In this document: piece by piece, positions 44,287-53,238 of the stretch | Layout of the letters: the number at the start of each line of letters is the position of its first letter | Numbering within the stretch: the first letter of the stretch is position 1 | Assembly: GCA_048594975.1 (NCBI GenBank) | Contig: JBMDXQ010000006.1 | Coordinates: 62,001-126,000, forward strand | Source of the DNA: JBMDXB01 sp048594975 | GTDB lineage: Bacteria; Acidobacteriota; Vicinamibacteria; Vicinamibacterales; 2-12-FULL-66-21 | DNA: 64,000 nt | Direction: 5' to 3' | The notes under the pieces: generated by a model | The model's database searches: none | What the model was told of the DNA's origin: nothing | What the model saw: the letters and a program-made list of their open reading frames with translations, nothing else | Program-made: the position numbers and the translations under genes

Positions 44287-45390
44287 TCACCCGAGACAGT
44301 ACAGTCGCCCGTCAGCGGCGCCGATGACCAGGCGGCCCGAGGCGATGGCCGGCGACGAGGCGAGCGCGGCGCCTGCCTCGAACTCGAAGACGCTCTTGCC
44401 TGACGCGGCATCGACGACGTAGAGCTTCCCGTCGCCGGAGCCGACGTACACGCGCCCGCCGGCGACGGCGGGAGACGAGTCGACGCGGGCGCGGGTCGTG
44501 AACGTCCACGCCGCCTTGCCGGTCTTCGCGTCGATGGCGTGCAGCAGCTTGTCGCGCCCGCCCACGAAGATGCGCCCGCCGGAGACCGCTGCCGACGAGT
44601 AGAACGGGAAATGGCGGTCGGCATTCTTGTAGCGCCAGAGCACCTTCTGCGCCTGGAGATCCACCGCCAGCACCTCGTTCTCGAACGTGCCGTAGTAGGC
44701 GCGCCCGTCCACGATCGCCGGGGACGCGCCGGTATAGGCGCCGGAGCTGACCGCGAACAGCTCCTTGCCGTCGCGGACGCGGATCCCGCGCAGCATCTCG
44801 TCGCACCCGGCGACGTAGGCGACCCCGTCGACGACTGCCGGGGTCGCGTGCACGTAGCCGTTGGTCGCGACCTTCCACGCCAGCTTGCCGTCCTTCGCGC
44901 CGACGGCGTAGAGGTGGGAGTCGTTCGACCCGACCAGCACCCGGTCGCCGACGACCACGGGCGACGATTTGATCTCGCTGCCGGTCGTGAACGTCCACGC
45001 GGCCGTGCCCTTTGCCGCGTCGACGGCGTGCAGGACACCGGCGAGGTCGCCGACATAGACGAGGCCGCCCGCGACCGCGGGCGACGATTCGCCGATCCCG
45101 TCGGGAGATGCCGTGTACTTCCACTTGACCCTTCCGTCGGCGAGGCCGACGGCGTGGAGCTCGCCGTTGAGCGAGCCGACGTAGACTACGCCGTCCGCGA
45201 TGGCGGCCGAGGAGTCGATCCCCTCGCCGGCCTCGTAGGTCCACAGGACCTTCAGCTTCGCCGGCAGCGCGGCCGCCGAGACGCCAGTGAGCGCCGCCGA
45301 CCCGCGGAACTGCGGCCACGCGTCGGCCGGAGCGCCGGCGGGCGACTGCACCGTCGCAGCGAGCAGCAGCAGCAGGAAGGCGTGATTCAT
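44287..45390 (-). CDS. Secreted PQQ-like beta-propeller protein
   Basis: A 367-residue exported propeller with very regular blades of about 40 residues: I-D-S-S-A-A-I-A-D-G-V-V-Y-V-G-S, E-S-S-P-A-V-A-G-G-L-V-Y-V-G-D, K-S-S-P-V-V-V-G-D-R-V-L-V-G-S and so on to the end. The signal peptide ends near V-Q-S-P-A-G-A. The N-terminus has D-A-W-P-Q-F-R-G-S, the same signature as its paralogues. Eight blades are countable. No Cys-Cys and no haem. It is the last of three same-strand propeller genes (with 45452 and 47039) and may be co-expressed with them. Confidence 0.88.
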   Translation of the reverse strand: MNHAFLLLLLAATVQSPAGAPADAWPQFRGSAALTGVSAAALPAKLKVLWTYEAGEGIDSSAAIADGVVYVGSLNGELHAVGLADGRVKWKYTASPDGIGESSPAVAGGLVYVGDLAGVLHAVDAAKGTAAWTFTTGSEIKSSPVVVGDRVLVGSNDSHLYAVGAKDGKLAWKVATNGYVHATPAVVDGVAYVAGCDEMLRGIRVRDGKELFAVSSGAYTGASPAIVDGRAYYGTFENEVLAVDLQAQKVLWRYKNADRHFPFYSSAAVSGGRIFVGGRDKLLHAIDAKTGKAAWTFTTRARVDSSPAVAGGRVYVGSGDGKLYVVDAASGKSVFEFEAGAALASSPAIASGRLVIGAADGRLYCLG

Positions 45391-45451
45391 AGCGATTAAA
45401 GAGGGCGCGACGTCCCTTCTTTCGGGTCAGGCTCGTTCAGTGGCTGCGCCC

Positions 45452-46927
45452 CTATTTCGCCGCCAGCGCGAACAGTTGGTTGCGGTTGACGACGAACAGG
45501 ACGCCGTTGGCGGGCACCGGCGTCGAGTAAACCGAGCTCCCCATGTTGTTCTCGGCGAGGACCTTCGGCTTCGGTCCGGGCCCGGTCTCGAGCACCGCCA
45601 CGTCGCCGTCCTCGTCGCCCAGGTAGACCTTGCCGTCGATCACCATCGGCGAGCCCCAGATCGCCGCGAACATGTCGTGCGTCCAGTGCGGCTTGCCGGT
45701 CTTGATGTCGAGCGCGTGCAGGAAGCCGCTGAAGTCCGAGTAGTAGAGGATGCCGTTGTGCACGGCGCCGGTTGAGATCGAGCGGCGGATCTTGTCGTAG
45801 TGCCAGATCTGCCCGTTGTTCGGGTTCGGCTTCTTGTCCGGCAGCACCGGTGTGATGTCGCCGCGCTTGGTGGCGTCGATGGCGTACAGGTGCCCGGGAC
45901 CCTCGCCGTGTTCCGGGTCCTGCCCGTTGGCGATGTAGACGACGTTCTCGTGGAAGACCGGCGTGCTGATCACCTCGTTACGGGTCGACTGCCAGACGGA
46001 GTCCTTGGGGTTGAGGTCGAACTCCCAGAGCAGCTTGCCGGTCTTCGCCTCGTAGCCGCGCACCCAGCCGTCGCCCTGGCCCATCGCGACCTGCACGGTG
46101 TCGCCTACCCTGCCGACCGCGGGCGACGACCACTGGCCGTGGAGGATCCGTTCACCGACCGGGTTGTGCTCCCAGGCCAGCTTGCCGGTGGCCTTGTCGA
46201 GCGCGATGATCGAGGGCGCCTTCGGCGAGGGCACGTTGACGTGGCTTTCGTCCTGGCCGTTCGAGGTGCTGACGAAGATCAGGTTCTCGTAGACGACCGG
46301 TGACGAGTTCGCCATGTTGTGCTGCTGGACGCCGAGCTCCTCCATCATGTCGTAGCGCCAGAGGATGTCGACGTCGGTCGGGCGCGTCTGCTTCTCCTCC
46401 TTGAAGGGGCCATCGTTCTCGCCGTTGTCGCGGAACCCCTGGGCGTCGACGGCCATGACCTCGCCGCGGTTCGACACGTAATAGACGACGCCGTTGTCGA
46501 CGAGCGGTGACGAGCAGATGCCCTGGAACGGCCAGTCGTTGGCGCGTCCGGACGCGAGCTTGTCGTGCACCGCCTGCCAGAGGAACTCGCCGTCCGACTC
46601 GCGGAACGCCATCACGATGCCCTTGTCGCCCTTGACCTCCGGGTCCTTCGCCGCCTCGTTGTTGGTGCCTACGAAGACCATGCCGCCTGCGATCACCGGG
46701 TTGCCGTAGGCCTGCGACCCCAGCTCCGCGACCCACTTCACGTTCTTCTTCGACTTCACGTCCCAGGTGATCGGCAGCCCCTTCATCGAGGAGACCATGT
46801 TGCGGTCGGGCGTGCCCCCCCACATCGGCCAGTCGCCGTTGGCGGAATCGGAGGCGAGGGCGAGCGTGCCGGTGACGGCGACGGTGCAGGTGGCGACAGT
46901 GAGCTTCTTCATGATCTTGGTCAGCAT
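45452..46927 (-). CDS. Secreted PQQ-like beta-propeller protein
   Basis: A 491-residue exported propeller. Two Met starts are possible: ATG 46927 (M-L-T-K-I-M-K-K) and ATG 46912 (M-K-K-L-T-V), the second giving a compact signal peptide ending A-L-A-S-D. The mature N-terminus has G-D-W-P-M-W-G-G-T-P-D-R-N, a variant of the paralogue signature. Blades carry Y-G-N-P-V-I-A-G-G-M-V-F-V-G-T-N and STPVFHENVVYIANG; an Asn/Asp-rich loop (QDPEHGEGPGHLY) is inserted near residue 330. It lacks a haem motif. Spacing of 61 bases to the next propeller gene and 111 bases to the previous one suggests a cluster rather than one tight operon. Confidence 0.87.
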   Translation of the reverse strand: MLTKIMKKLTVATCTVAVTGTLALASDSANGDWPMWGGTPDRNMVSSMKGLPITWDVKSKKNVKWVAELGSQAYGNPVIAGGMVFVGTNNEAAKDPEVKGDKGIVMAFRESDGEFLWQAVHDKLASGRANDWPFQGICSSPLVDNGVVYYVSNRGEVMAVDAQGFRDNGENDGPFKEEKQTRPTDVDILWRYDMMEELGVQQHNMANSSPVVYENLIFVSTSNGQDESHVNVPSPKAPSIIALDKATGKLAWEHNPVGERILHGQWSSPAVGRVGDTVQVAMGQGDGWVRGYEAKTGKLLWEFDLNPKDSVWQSTRNEVISTPVFHENVVYIANGQDPEHGEGPGHLYAIDATKRGDITPVLPDKKPNPNNGQIWHYDKIRRSISTGAVHNGILYYSDFSGFLHALDIKTGKPHWTHDMFAAIWGSPMVIDGKVYLGDEDGDVAVLETGPGPKPKVLAENNMGSSVYSTPVPANGVLFVVNRNQLFALAAK

Positions 46928-46935
46928 TTTCCGGT

Positions 46936-47021
46936 CCGCGCGGGGCCCCACCCCGCCGCGCCTCGAGCGCCATTCGGCGGGGCGCCCTTCGGGCCTGCCG
47001 ACTCGCTTCGCTCGCCGGCCT
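46936..47021. repeat. REP-like element, copy B
   Basis: GCGCGGGGCCCCACCCCGCC near 46938 is followed by GGCGCCCTTCGGGCCTGCC (a small UUCG-type hairpin) and TCGCTTCGCTCGCCGGCC. The first part matches 32731-32756, and the complement of the first 20 bases resembles 22003-22022. It fills the gap between two beta-propeller genes. Confidence 0.65.
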
Positions 47022-47038
47022 AGCGCCCGGTAACGATG

Positions 47039-49291
47039 TTACTTGCTGTTTCGATACACCTTGACGTTGTCGTAGTAGATCTCCGACCCGCCTTGGGGTG
47101 CGGCGTTCATAGCGTCGGCGTAGAGTCCCGGGCTCCCCTTTAGATTACCAATCGGGTCGACGCGCTCGATAGTCCACGCCGCCGGCTCAGCTTCACCGTG
47201 CTTCCACACCTTGCCGCGCGCGCGAACCTTGCCGCCGTCCAGCGCCTGGACCTCGAGTTTCATCACGTACCAAGTGTCCTTGTCCCACTTGAACGGCACC
47301 TTGACCGTGCGCTCGGTTTCCGGTTGCCAAGGCTGCAGCTCCAGACGCTGGTGGTTGCCGAACAGGACCATTTCGTAGCGCTGCGCGACGACGCCGACGT
47401 CGGCCATCTGGCGCCTGACTTCCTTCGTGCGCACGTCGGCCTCGATCGTGTAATTGCTGAAGTCGTTCGGACCGAAGAACGGCCGGGCCCGCTTCGCGAA
47501 CGCGAACGGGTTTTCCGCGAGCTTCACCAGCACCTTGTTGCCTTCGAGGTCGCGCACCGCGAACTTGCCGGTGGCGTTCACCCACCAGGGCGGCGGCGCG
47601 TCCCCGGCGCCCTCGAAATCGAACGTCCACGGCAGGTCCGGGACGACGCGGATCCGCGAACTCCCGGTCACGCCGCCCGCGGCCGCCTTGACGAGGCCCG
47701 CCTGCCCGGCGGCCGCCTTGTCGGCGGTGAACTTGCCGTCCTGCACCGTGCCCTTGAGGTTCTCGAGCGTCCACGTCGCGCCGGACGGTGCCTGGACGGG
47801 GTTGCCGTTGGCGTCGAACGCGCGAATCGTGAGCGCGACCGTCTCCCCGGGTTTGAGCATCAGCTCAGTGGGCGTCACGAGCAGCGTCGCCGGCGTTCCG
47901 GAACCTGTCGGCCCGTTTGCCGGCGCGGCGGCGGGTTTCGTCGAAGACGGCTTTGCTGCTCCCTTCGGCCCGATCGCGTAGGTCGCCGCCATCGTGGTCA
48001 CGTAGAGGCGCCCGCGTGCGACCGCCGGCGCGGCGATGATCGGCTCCGGTGCCGCCTCGCTGCCCATCCAGTCCTCGTCGAGCACCTCCACGCCGTCGGC
48101 GCGCGGGCGGAGGATGTAGAACTTGCCGTTCTCGGTGCCGACGTAGAGCTTGCCGTCGGCGAGCACCGGCGACGATTTCTGGATCGTGCCGATGTTCTTC
48201 CGCCACAGCTGCGCGCCGCTCTTCGCGTCGAACGCCATCAGCACGCCGCCGTTCTCCACCGCGTAGACGCGCTCGCCGTCGGAGACCGGCGACGAGTAGC
48301 CCACCTCCGGCCCGCGCACCAGCCACCGCGCGTGCTTGTCGGTGAGCGTGCCCTTCGAGGCCGCCGGCACCGCGGCGATCATGCCCATCTGGCTGGTGGG
48401 GACGTTCTCCTCGCTGTGCGCGACGAGGATGTCAGGGCCGACCATCAGCGCGGCGGTGTTGAGGCCGCGCTTGCTGACCGCCCAGCTCCAGATCGGCTCA
48501 CCCGTGTTCGCCTTGATGGCGTGCATCGCGCCGTCGCTGCCGCCGGAGAACATCATGCGCACGTCGCTCACGACCGCGACGTAGGGATTGGCGTAGATGG
48601 TGTCGGTCGGTCGCCCTTCCGGCGCGCTGTACCACAACGCCTGGCCGGTCGCCTTGTCGAACGAGAGGAAGCGATGCGCGCCGCCGGCCTGGGCGCCCCA
48701 CGTGAACGTCAGGCCGCTGATGATGACCTGCAGGCCGTCCACGATCGGCGACGACATCCGCCCGCCGTGCGTCGTCCACATGCCGAACTCCTCCGCGAGC
48801 GAACGCTCCCAGAGCAGCTTGCCGTCGCGGGAGAGCGCCATCATCAGGCCGCCGCCGCTGATCGCGTGGATGTTGCCGGTCTCCGGATCCACGGCAGGTG
48901 AGGACCACGCGATGCGGTGTGGCGGCACGTCGCCGAGGAAGATGTTGTACTTGTGCTCCCAGAGCTGCTTGCCGGTGTCCGCGTTGAAGCAGATGAGCCG
49001 CTCCTGCATGTTCGCGCCGGTCACCGAGCCAGGTGCCGCGCCCGCCGTCGTCTGCAGGTAGAGCCGATCGCCGAACACGATTGGGCCCGAACGGCCGCCG
49101 ATGGGGACGCGCCACGCCAGGTTCTCCCCCGCGGGCGACCACGAGCCCGGCAGCCCGGTCTCACGCGACGTGCCCGCGCGATCGGGGCCGCGCCAGTCCG
49201 GCCAGTCCGCACCGCTGAGCGCGACCGCGGCCGGAACGAGGAGCGCGACGAGCAGGACGAGGGACGGGCGGTGGGATGAGGACGCTTTCAT
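47039..49291 (-). CDS. PQQ-like beta-propeller with C-terminal beta domains
   Basis: A 750-residue exported multidomain protein. Signal peptide to about residue 27, then A-D-W-P-D-W-R-G-P-D-R-A-G and a propeller to about residue 450. A low-complexity Ala/Pro/Gly linker (AKPSSTKPAAAPANGPTGSG) follows. An Ig-like (Big-type) domain (LLVTPTELMLKPGETVALTI) is next. A final lectin/LamG-like domain (from TFDFEGAGDAPPPWW to GGSEIYYDNVKVYR) ends the chain. This arrangement suggests a surface or periplasmic binding protein for a carbohydrate-like ligand. The enzymatic role, if any, is unknown. It is the longest of the six paralogues. Confidence 0.87.
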   Translation of the reverse strand: MKASSSHRPSLVLLVALLVPAAVALSGADWPDWRGPDRAGTSRETGLPGSWSPAGENLAWRVPIGGRSGPIVFGDRLYLQTTAGAAPGSVTGANMQERLICFNADTGKQLWEHKYNIFLGDVPPHRIAWSSPAVDPETGNIHAISGGGLMMALSRDGKLLWERSLAEEFGMWTTHGGRMSSPIVDGLQVIISGLTFTWGAQAGGAHRFLSFDKATGQALWYSAPEGRPTDTIYANPYVAVVSDVRMMFSGGSDGAMHAIKANTGEPIWSWAVSKRGLNTAALMVGPDILVAHSEENVPTSQMGMIAAVPAASKGTLTDKHARWLVRGPEVGYSSPVSDGERVYAVENGGVLMAFDAKSGAQLWRKNIGTIQKSSPVLADGKLYVGTENGKFYILRPRADGVEVLDEDWMGSEAAPEPIIAAPAVARGRLYVTTMAATYAIGPKGAAKPSSTKPAAAPANGPTGSGTPATLLVTPTELMLKPGETVALTIRAFDANGNPVQAPSGATWTLENLKGTVQDGKFTADKAAAGQAGLVKAAAGGVTGSSRIRVVPDLPWTFDFEGAGDAPPPWWVNATGKFAVRDLEGNKVLVKLAENPFAFAKRARPFFGPNDFSNYTIEADVRTKEVRRQMADVGVVAQRYEMVLFGNHQRLELQPWQPETERTVKVPFKWDKDTWYVMKLEVQALDGGKVRARGKVWKHGEAEPAAWTIERVDPIGNLKGSPGLYADAMNAAPQGGSEIYYDNVKVYRNSK

Positions 49292-49327
49292 AAGGATCTC
49301 AAGGATACATCAGGGGAATCGCGTGCT

Positions 49328-49540
49328 CGGCGATCGGGCGATCGGCGACAGGGTGGACGTCGGTGTGCAAGCCCGTCCATCCCGGCGCTCGCGGATCGGT
49401 CGTAAGCGGCAGCCGAAATCCCGGCCGCGCGCGCCGCGCGGGCCCGCTATAATCCGGCCATCGGTGCCACATCGCGTCTGCGATTTCTCAGTGCGCAATT
49501 GCCCGATTACCCGATCACACGATCGCCAGATCGCCGATTC
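49328..49540. repeat. Divergent spacer with inverted CGATC-type arms
   Basis: TCGGCGATCGGGCGATCGGC near 49328-49347 faces an opposite-sense run from about 49494 to 49540 (TTGCCCGATTACCCGATCAC, then ACGATCGCCAGATCGCCGATT). Units are about 10 bases. The right arm ends at the propeller start codon, the left arm 37 bases from the opposing start. Confidence 0.6.
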
Positions 49541-49541
49541 C

Positions 49542-50903
<1,362 letters not shown>

Positions 50904-50919
50904 CGCGGGAGGCGTGCGG

Positions 50920-51047
50920 CGTTCCGGGGTCCGGGGTTCCTCGGGTTCCGAGGTTCTCCGGGTTCCCCGGTTCCGCCCGCGCACGGCAGCCCGAGAACCG
51001 CGGAACCCCGGAACCGCGGAACCTCCGGAAACCGCCGGAACCGGGTT
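50920..51047. repeat. GGTTCC/GGAACC inverted array, copy 3
   Basis: Left arm: GTTCC-type units about every 8-10 bases from 50921 to 50978 (e.g. GGGGTTCC, GGGTTCC, GGTTCC). Right arm: GGAACC units at 51002 and 51010 onwards to 51043. It lies between two convergent genes and touches the stop codon of the serine hydrolase. Confidence 0.85.
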
Positions 51048-52568
51048 CTAGCGCCTCCGCGCAAAGCGCACGCCGTTCACCTCGATCGCGTCCGGCGTCG
51101 CCGACGCCCCGATGACGAACGAGACGAGCGGCCCGTGGTGCCACTCGGTCCGCCACTTCACCCGGAACGTGTTGAAGTGCCAGTGCTCCAGCGCGCCTGA
51201 GTAGCGTCCGTGCCGGATGGCGAGGGTGCTGCCTTCCGTCCTGATGTCGACCTCGCCCCGCAGCGGATCGTCGTACACGCCCGCGTACTGCCCGGCCGGC
51301 AGCGACGGTGTGGTCCCCGGCACACGCAGCGAGTCGGTCTTCTTCTGCGCCGCGGCGGCCTGCTCCGCCTGCCCGGCGTAGAGCTTCAGCAGGTCGGCGC
51401 TCCAGTCGCGCTCCGCGCGCCCGCCGAACCGGTCGAACACCGCGTACATCAGCGCATGCCGCAACTCGGCGTGATCGAGGCTCCCGAGTGCGTATATGCC
51501 GAGCCGCTCCCCGCGGATCAGGCCGATCATCGCGATCATCCCGTCGATGCTGCCGGTGTGGAAATCGACGGCGCGGCCCTGGTAGTCCTGCTGGAACCAC
51601 CCGAGCCCGTACGTCATCCAGTGCGGCTTCACCAGCCTCGTCGTGAGGTACTGCGTGTCGGGGACGATCGTCTGCGGCTTGAACAGCTCGCTGAAGGTAC
51701 GCTCTGACAGCAGACGCGTGCCCCCGGGGCCGCCGGCGATCCCGCCGTCGAGCAGGAACTGCATCCACTTCGCCATGTCGTGGACGCTCGACCACACCGA
51801 CCCGGCGGCCGCCACGCCATCGACCGGCATGTTCTCGATGACCGTGACCCTACCGCGGACCGTGTAGTGCGGCGCGGCGGCGTTGGCGCCCGCCGGCACC
51901 ATCGAGAGCAGCGGCACGCTGTCGCGCATCCCGAGCGGCTCGAAGATGCGCGTGCGGAGCATGTCGGCCCAGCTCCGTCCGCCGGCCGCTTCGATGACCT
52001 TGCCGGCCGCGGCGTACATCACGTTCTGGTAGACGAAGCGCGATCGCAGCGAGTAGGCCGGCTCCAGCAGGCGGACGCGTTCGAGAATCTGTTCGGTGGT
52101 GCTGTCCTGGCCGTACCACAGGAAGTCGGCGTTGCCGAGGCCGGCGCGGTGCGTCAACAAGTCGCGCACCGTCACCTCGCGCGTCGCGACCGGATCCCTG
52201 AGCTGGAACGACGGCAGGTGTTTGATCACGGGGTCGTCCCACGCGAGCTTCCGCTCGTCCACCAGCATGCCGGCGAGCGCCGCGGTCATGGCCTTGGTTG
52301 TGGAACCGATGGCGAAGACCGTGTGCTCGTCGACTTGCTCCGGCTTCCCGAGCGCGCGGACGCCGTACCCTTTTGCGAACGCGACCTTGCCGTCCTTCAC
52401 GACGGCCAGCGCGAACCCGGGCACATTCCAGTCGGCAACCGCCCTGGCGACGTACGAATCGAAGCCCGCGAGCGGATCGGCGGGGCTGGTAGCGGCGGGC
52501 GCCGACGGGACGATGAGCAGCAGCGCCGCGGCGAACGCGGCGCGCGTCGTAAGCAGTCGCAGGGTCAT
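51048..52568 (-). CDS. Serine hydrolase, beta-lactamase/DD-peptidase family
   Basis: A 506-residue exported class C beta-lactamase-fold hydrolase. Signal peptide to about residue 26. Catalytic S-x-x-K is S89-T-T-K92, Y-x-N is Y180-Q-N182, and a His-x-Gly-type element is in F-H-T-G-S-I-D-G near residue 345. The C-terminal ~110 residues (YAGVYDDPLRGEVDIRTEG onward) form a DUF3471-like beta domain. Such proteins act as esterases, peptidases or D-aminopeptidases more often than as antibiotic-resistance enzymes. Located opposite a propeller gene; no regulator near. Confidence 0.9.
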   Translation of the reverse strand: MTLRLLTTRAAFAAALLLIVPSAPAATSPADPLAGFDSYVARAVADWNVPGFALAVVKDGKVAFAKGYGVRALGKPEQVDEHTVFAIGSTTKAMTAALAGMLVDERKLAWDDPVIKHLPSFQLRDPVATREVTVRDLLTHRAGLGNADFLWYGQDSTTEQILERVRLLEPAYSLRSRFVYQNVMYAAAGKVIEAAGGRSWADMLRTRIFEPLGMRDSVPLLSMVPAGANAAAPHYTVRGRVTVIENMPVDGVAAAGSVWSSVHDMAKWMQFLLDGGIAGGPGGTRLLSERTFSELFKPQTIVPDTQYLTTRLVKPHWMTYGLGWFQQDYQGRAVDFHTGSIDGMIAMIGLIRGERLGIYALGSLDHAELRHALMYAVFDRFGGRAERDWSADLLKLYAGQAEQAAAAQKKTDSLRVPGTTPSLPAGQYAGVYDDPLRGEVDIRTEGSTLAIRHGRYSGALEHWHFNTFRVKWRTEWHHGPLVSFVIGASATPDAIEVNGVRFARRR

Positions 52569-52648
52569 AACGGGTCTATCCTCGGAAGCGGGACGCGCTG
52601 GCGGCGGAGGCGTTCACGCCGTAGTGTGACGGCGGAACCGCCGCGCGG

Positions 52649-52783
52649 TCAACGGCGGCAGACGACGCGGATGATCGTCACGATGCCGCCGATCGCGGCG
52701 AGCAGGACGAGCAGATCGACGAGCGGCCACGCCGCCGACCGGTGAAGCAGCAGGAACGCGACGGTTCCGAGTGACACGGCCAC
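52649..52783 (-). CDS. 44-residue two-helix membrane peptide
   Basis: GTG 52783 is preceded on this strand by GGAGG with five bases between. The chain V-A-V-S-L-G-T-V-A-F-L-L-L-H then R-S-A-A-W-P-L-V-D-L-L-V-L-L-A-A-I-G-G-I-V-T-I-I-R-V-V is two hydrophobic helices joined by a short basic turn, ending C-R-R. Small membrane proteins of this size are often stress or accessory subunits. No family recognised; the layout faintly recalls MrpF-type helices but is too short to judge. Confidence 0.5.
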   Translation of the reverse strand: MAVSLGTVAFLLLHRSAAWPLVDLLVLLAAIGGIVTIIRVVCRR

Positions 52784-52872
52784 TTGCGCCTCCGTCGTTG
52801 ACGGTCTCGCCTCGCCCGCATGCCCGACCCGCCGCCATCGCGAATTCTGCCTCGCATTCTCCGATGGCCCCG

Positions 52873-52901
52873 CTTCCGGCGGGCGGATGACCCGCCGGAA
52901 G
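52873..52901. terminator. Perfect 11-bp hairpin
   Basis: CTTCCGGCGGG and CCCGCCGGAAG enclose CGGATGA. It lies in a 272-base gap between the small membrane peptide (start 52783) and the 60-residue ORF that ends at 53056. It may terminate the M1 peptidase operon. Confidence 0.5.
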
Positions 52902-53055
52902 TTCGAGTCGTGCGTCTCAGTGGTGGCGTGAGGCGCAGCAGGCGAGAGCAAACCGCGTGCTGTGCGCCACAAGGCGCTAGGGCTCAGGGAGTTAGTGAAC
53001 CGACCGGCGGCCGGCGCGGTCACCCGCCGCCGGGATTCCGTTACGGCAGTCCGCG

Positions 53056-53238
53056 CTACCTGGGCGCGAGGTCTTTCAGCCAGGCTGCCGCCGCCGCGCG
53101 CGCCGCGGCGACGGCGTCGGGGCCGGCGCGGTAGCACGTCTTCCGCTCCATCGCCTTGATCGCGTCGAACGTGCGGTCGAACCAGCGCTCGGGTCCGCCC
53201 GTCGCGTCGCCGTCGGCGGCGTGCGGGCGATCGCTCAT
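53056..53238 (-). CDS. 60-residue hypothetical protein coupled to M1 peptidase
   Basis: The ATG at 53238 overlaps the M1 peptidase stop by four bases (ATGA), which strongly favours translation. The peptide M-S-D-R-P-H-A-A-D-G-D-A-T-G-G continues with P-E-R-W-F-D-R-T-F-D-A-I-K-A-M-E-R-K and an Ala-rich helix ending in L-K-D-L-A-P-R. No family recognised. Possibly a small soluble partner or an unstructured regulator of the peptidase gene. Confidence 0.5.
   Translation of the reverse strand: MSDRPHAADGDATGGPERWFDRTFDAIKAMERKTCYRAGPDAVAAARAAAAAWLKDLAPR

Noticed and set aside
51048..52568. Antibiotic-resistance beta-lactamase
   Set aside because: The domain is a general serine hydrolase with a DUF3471-like tail; nothing specific for beta-lactam hydrolysis.
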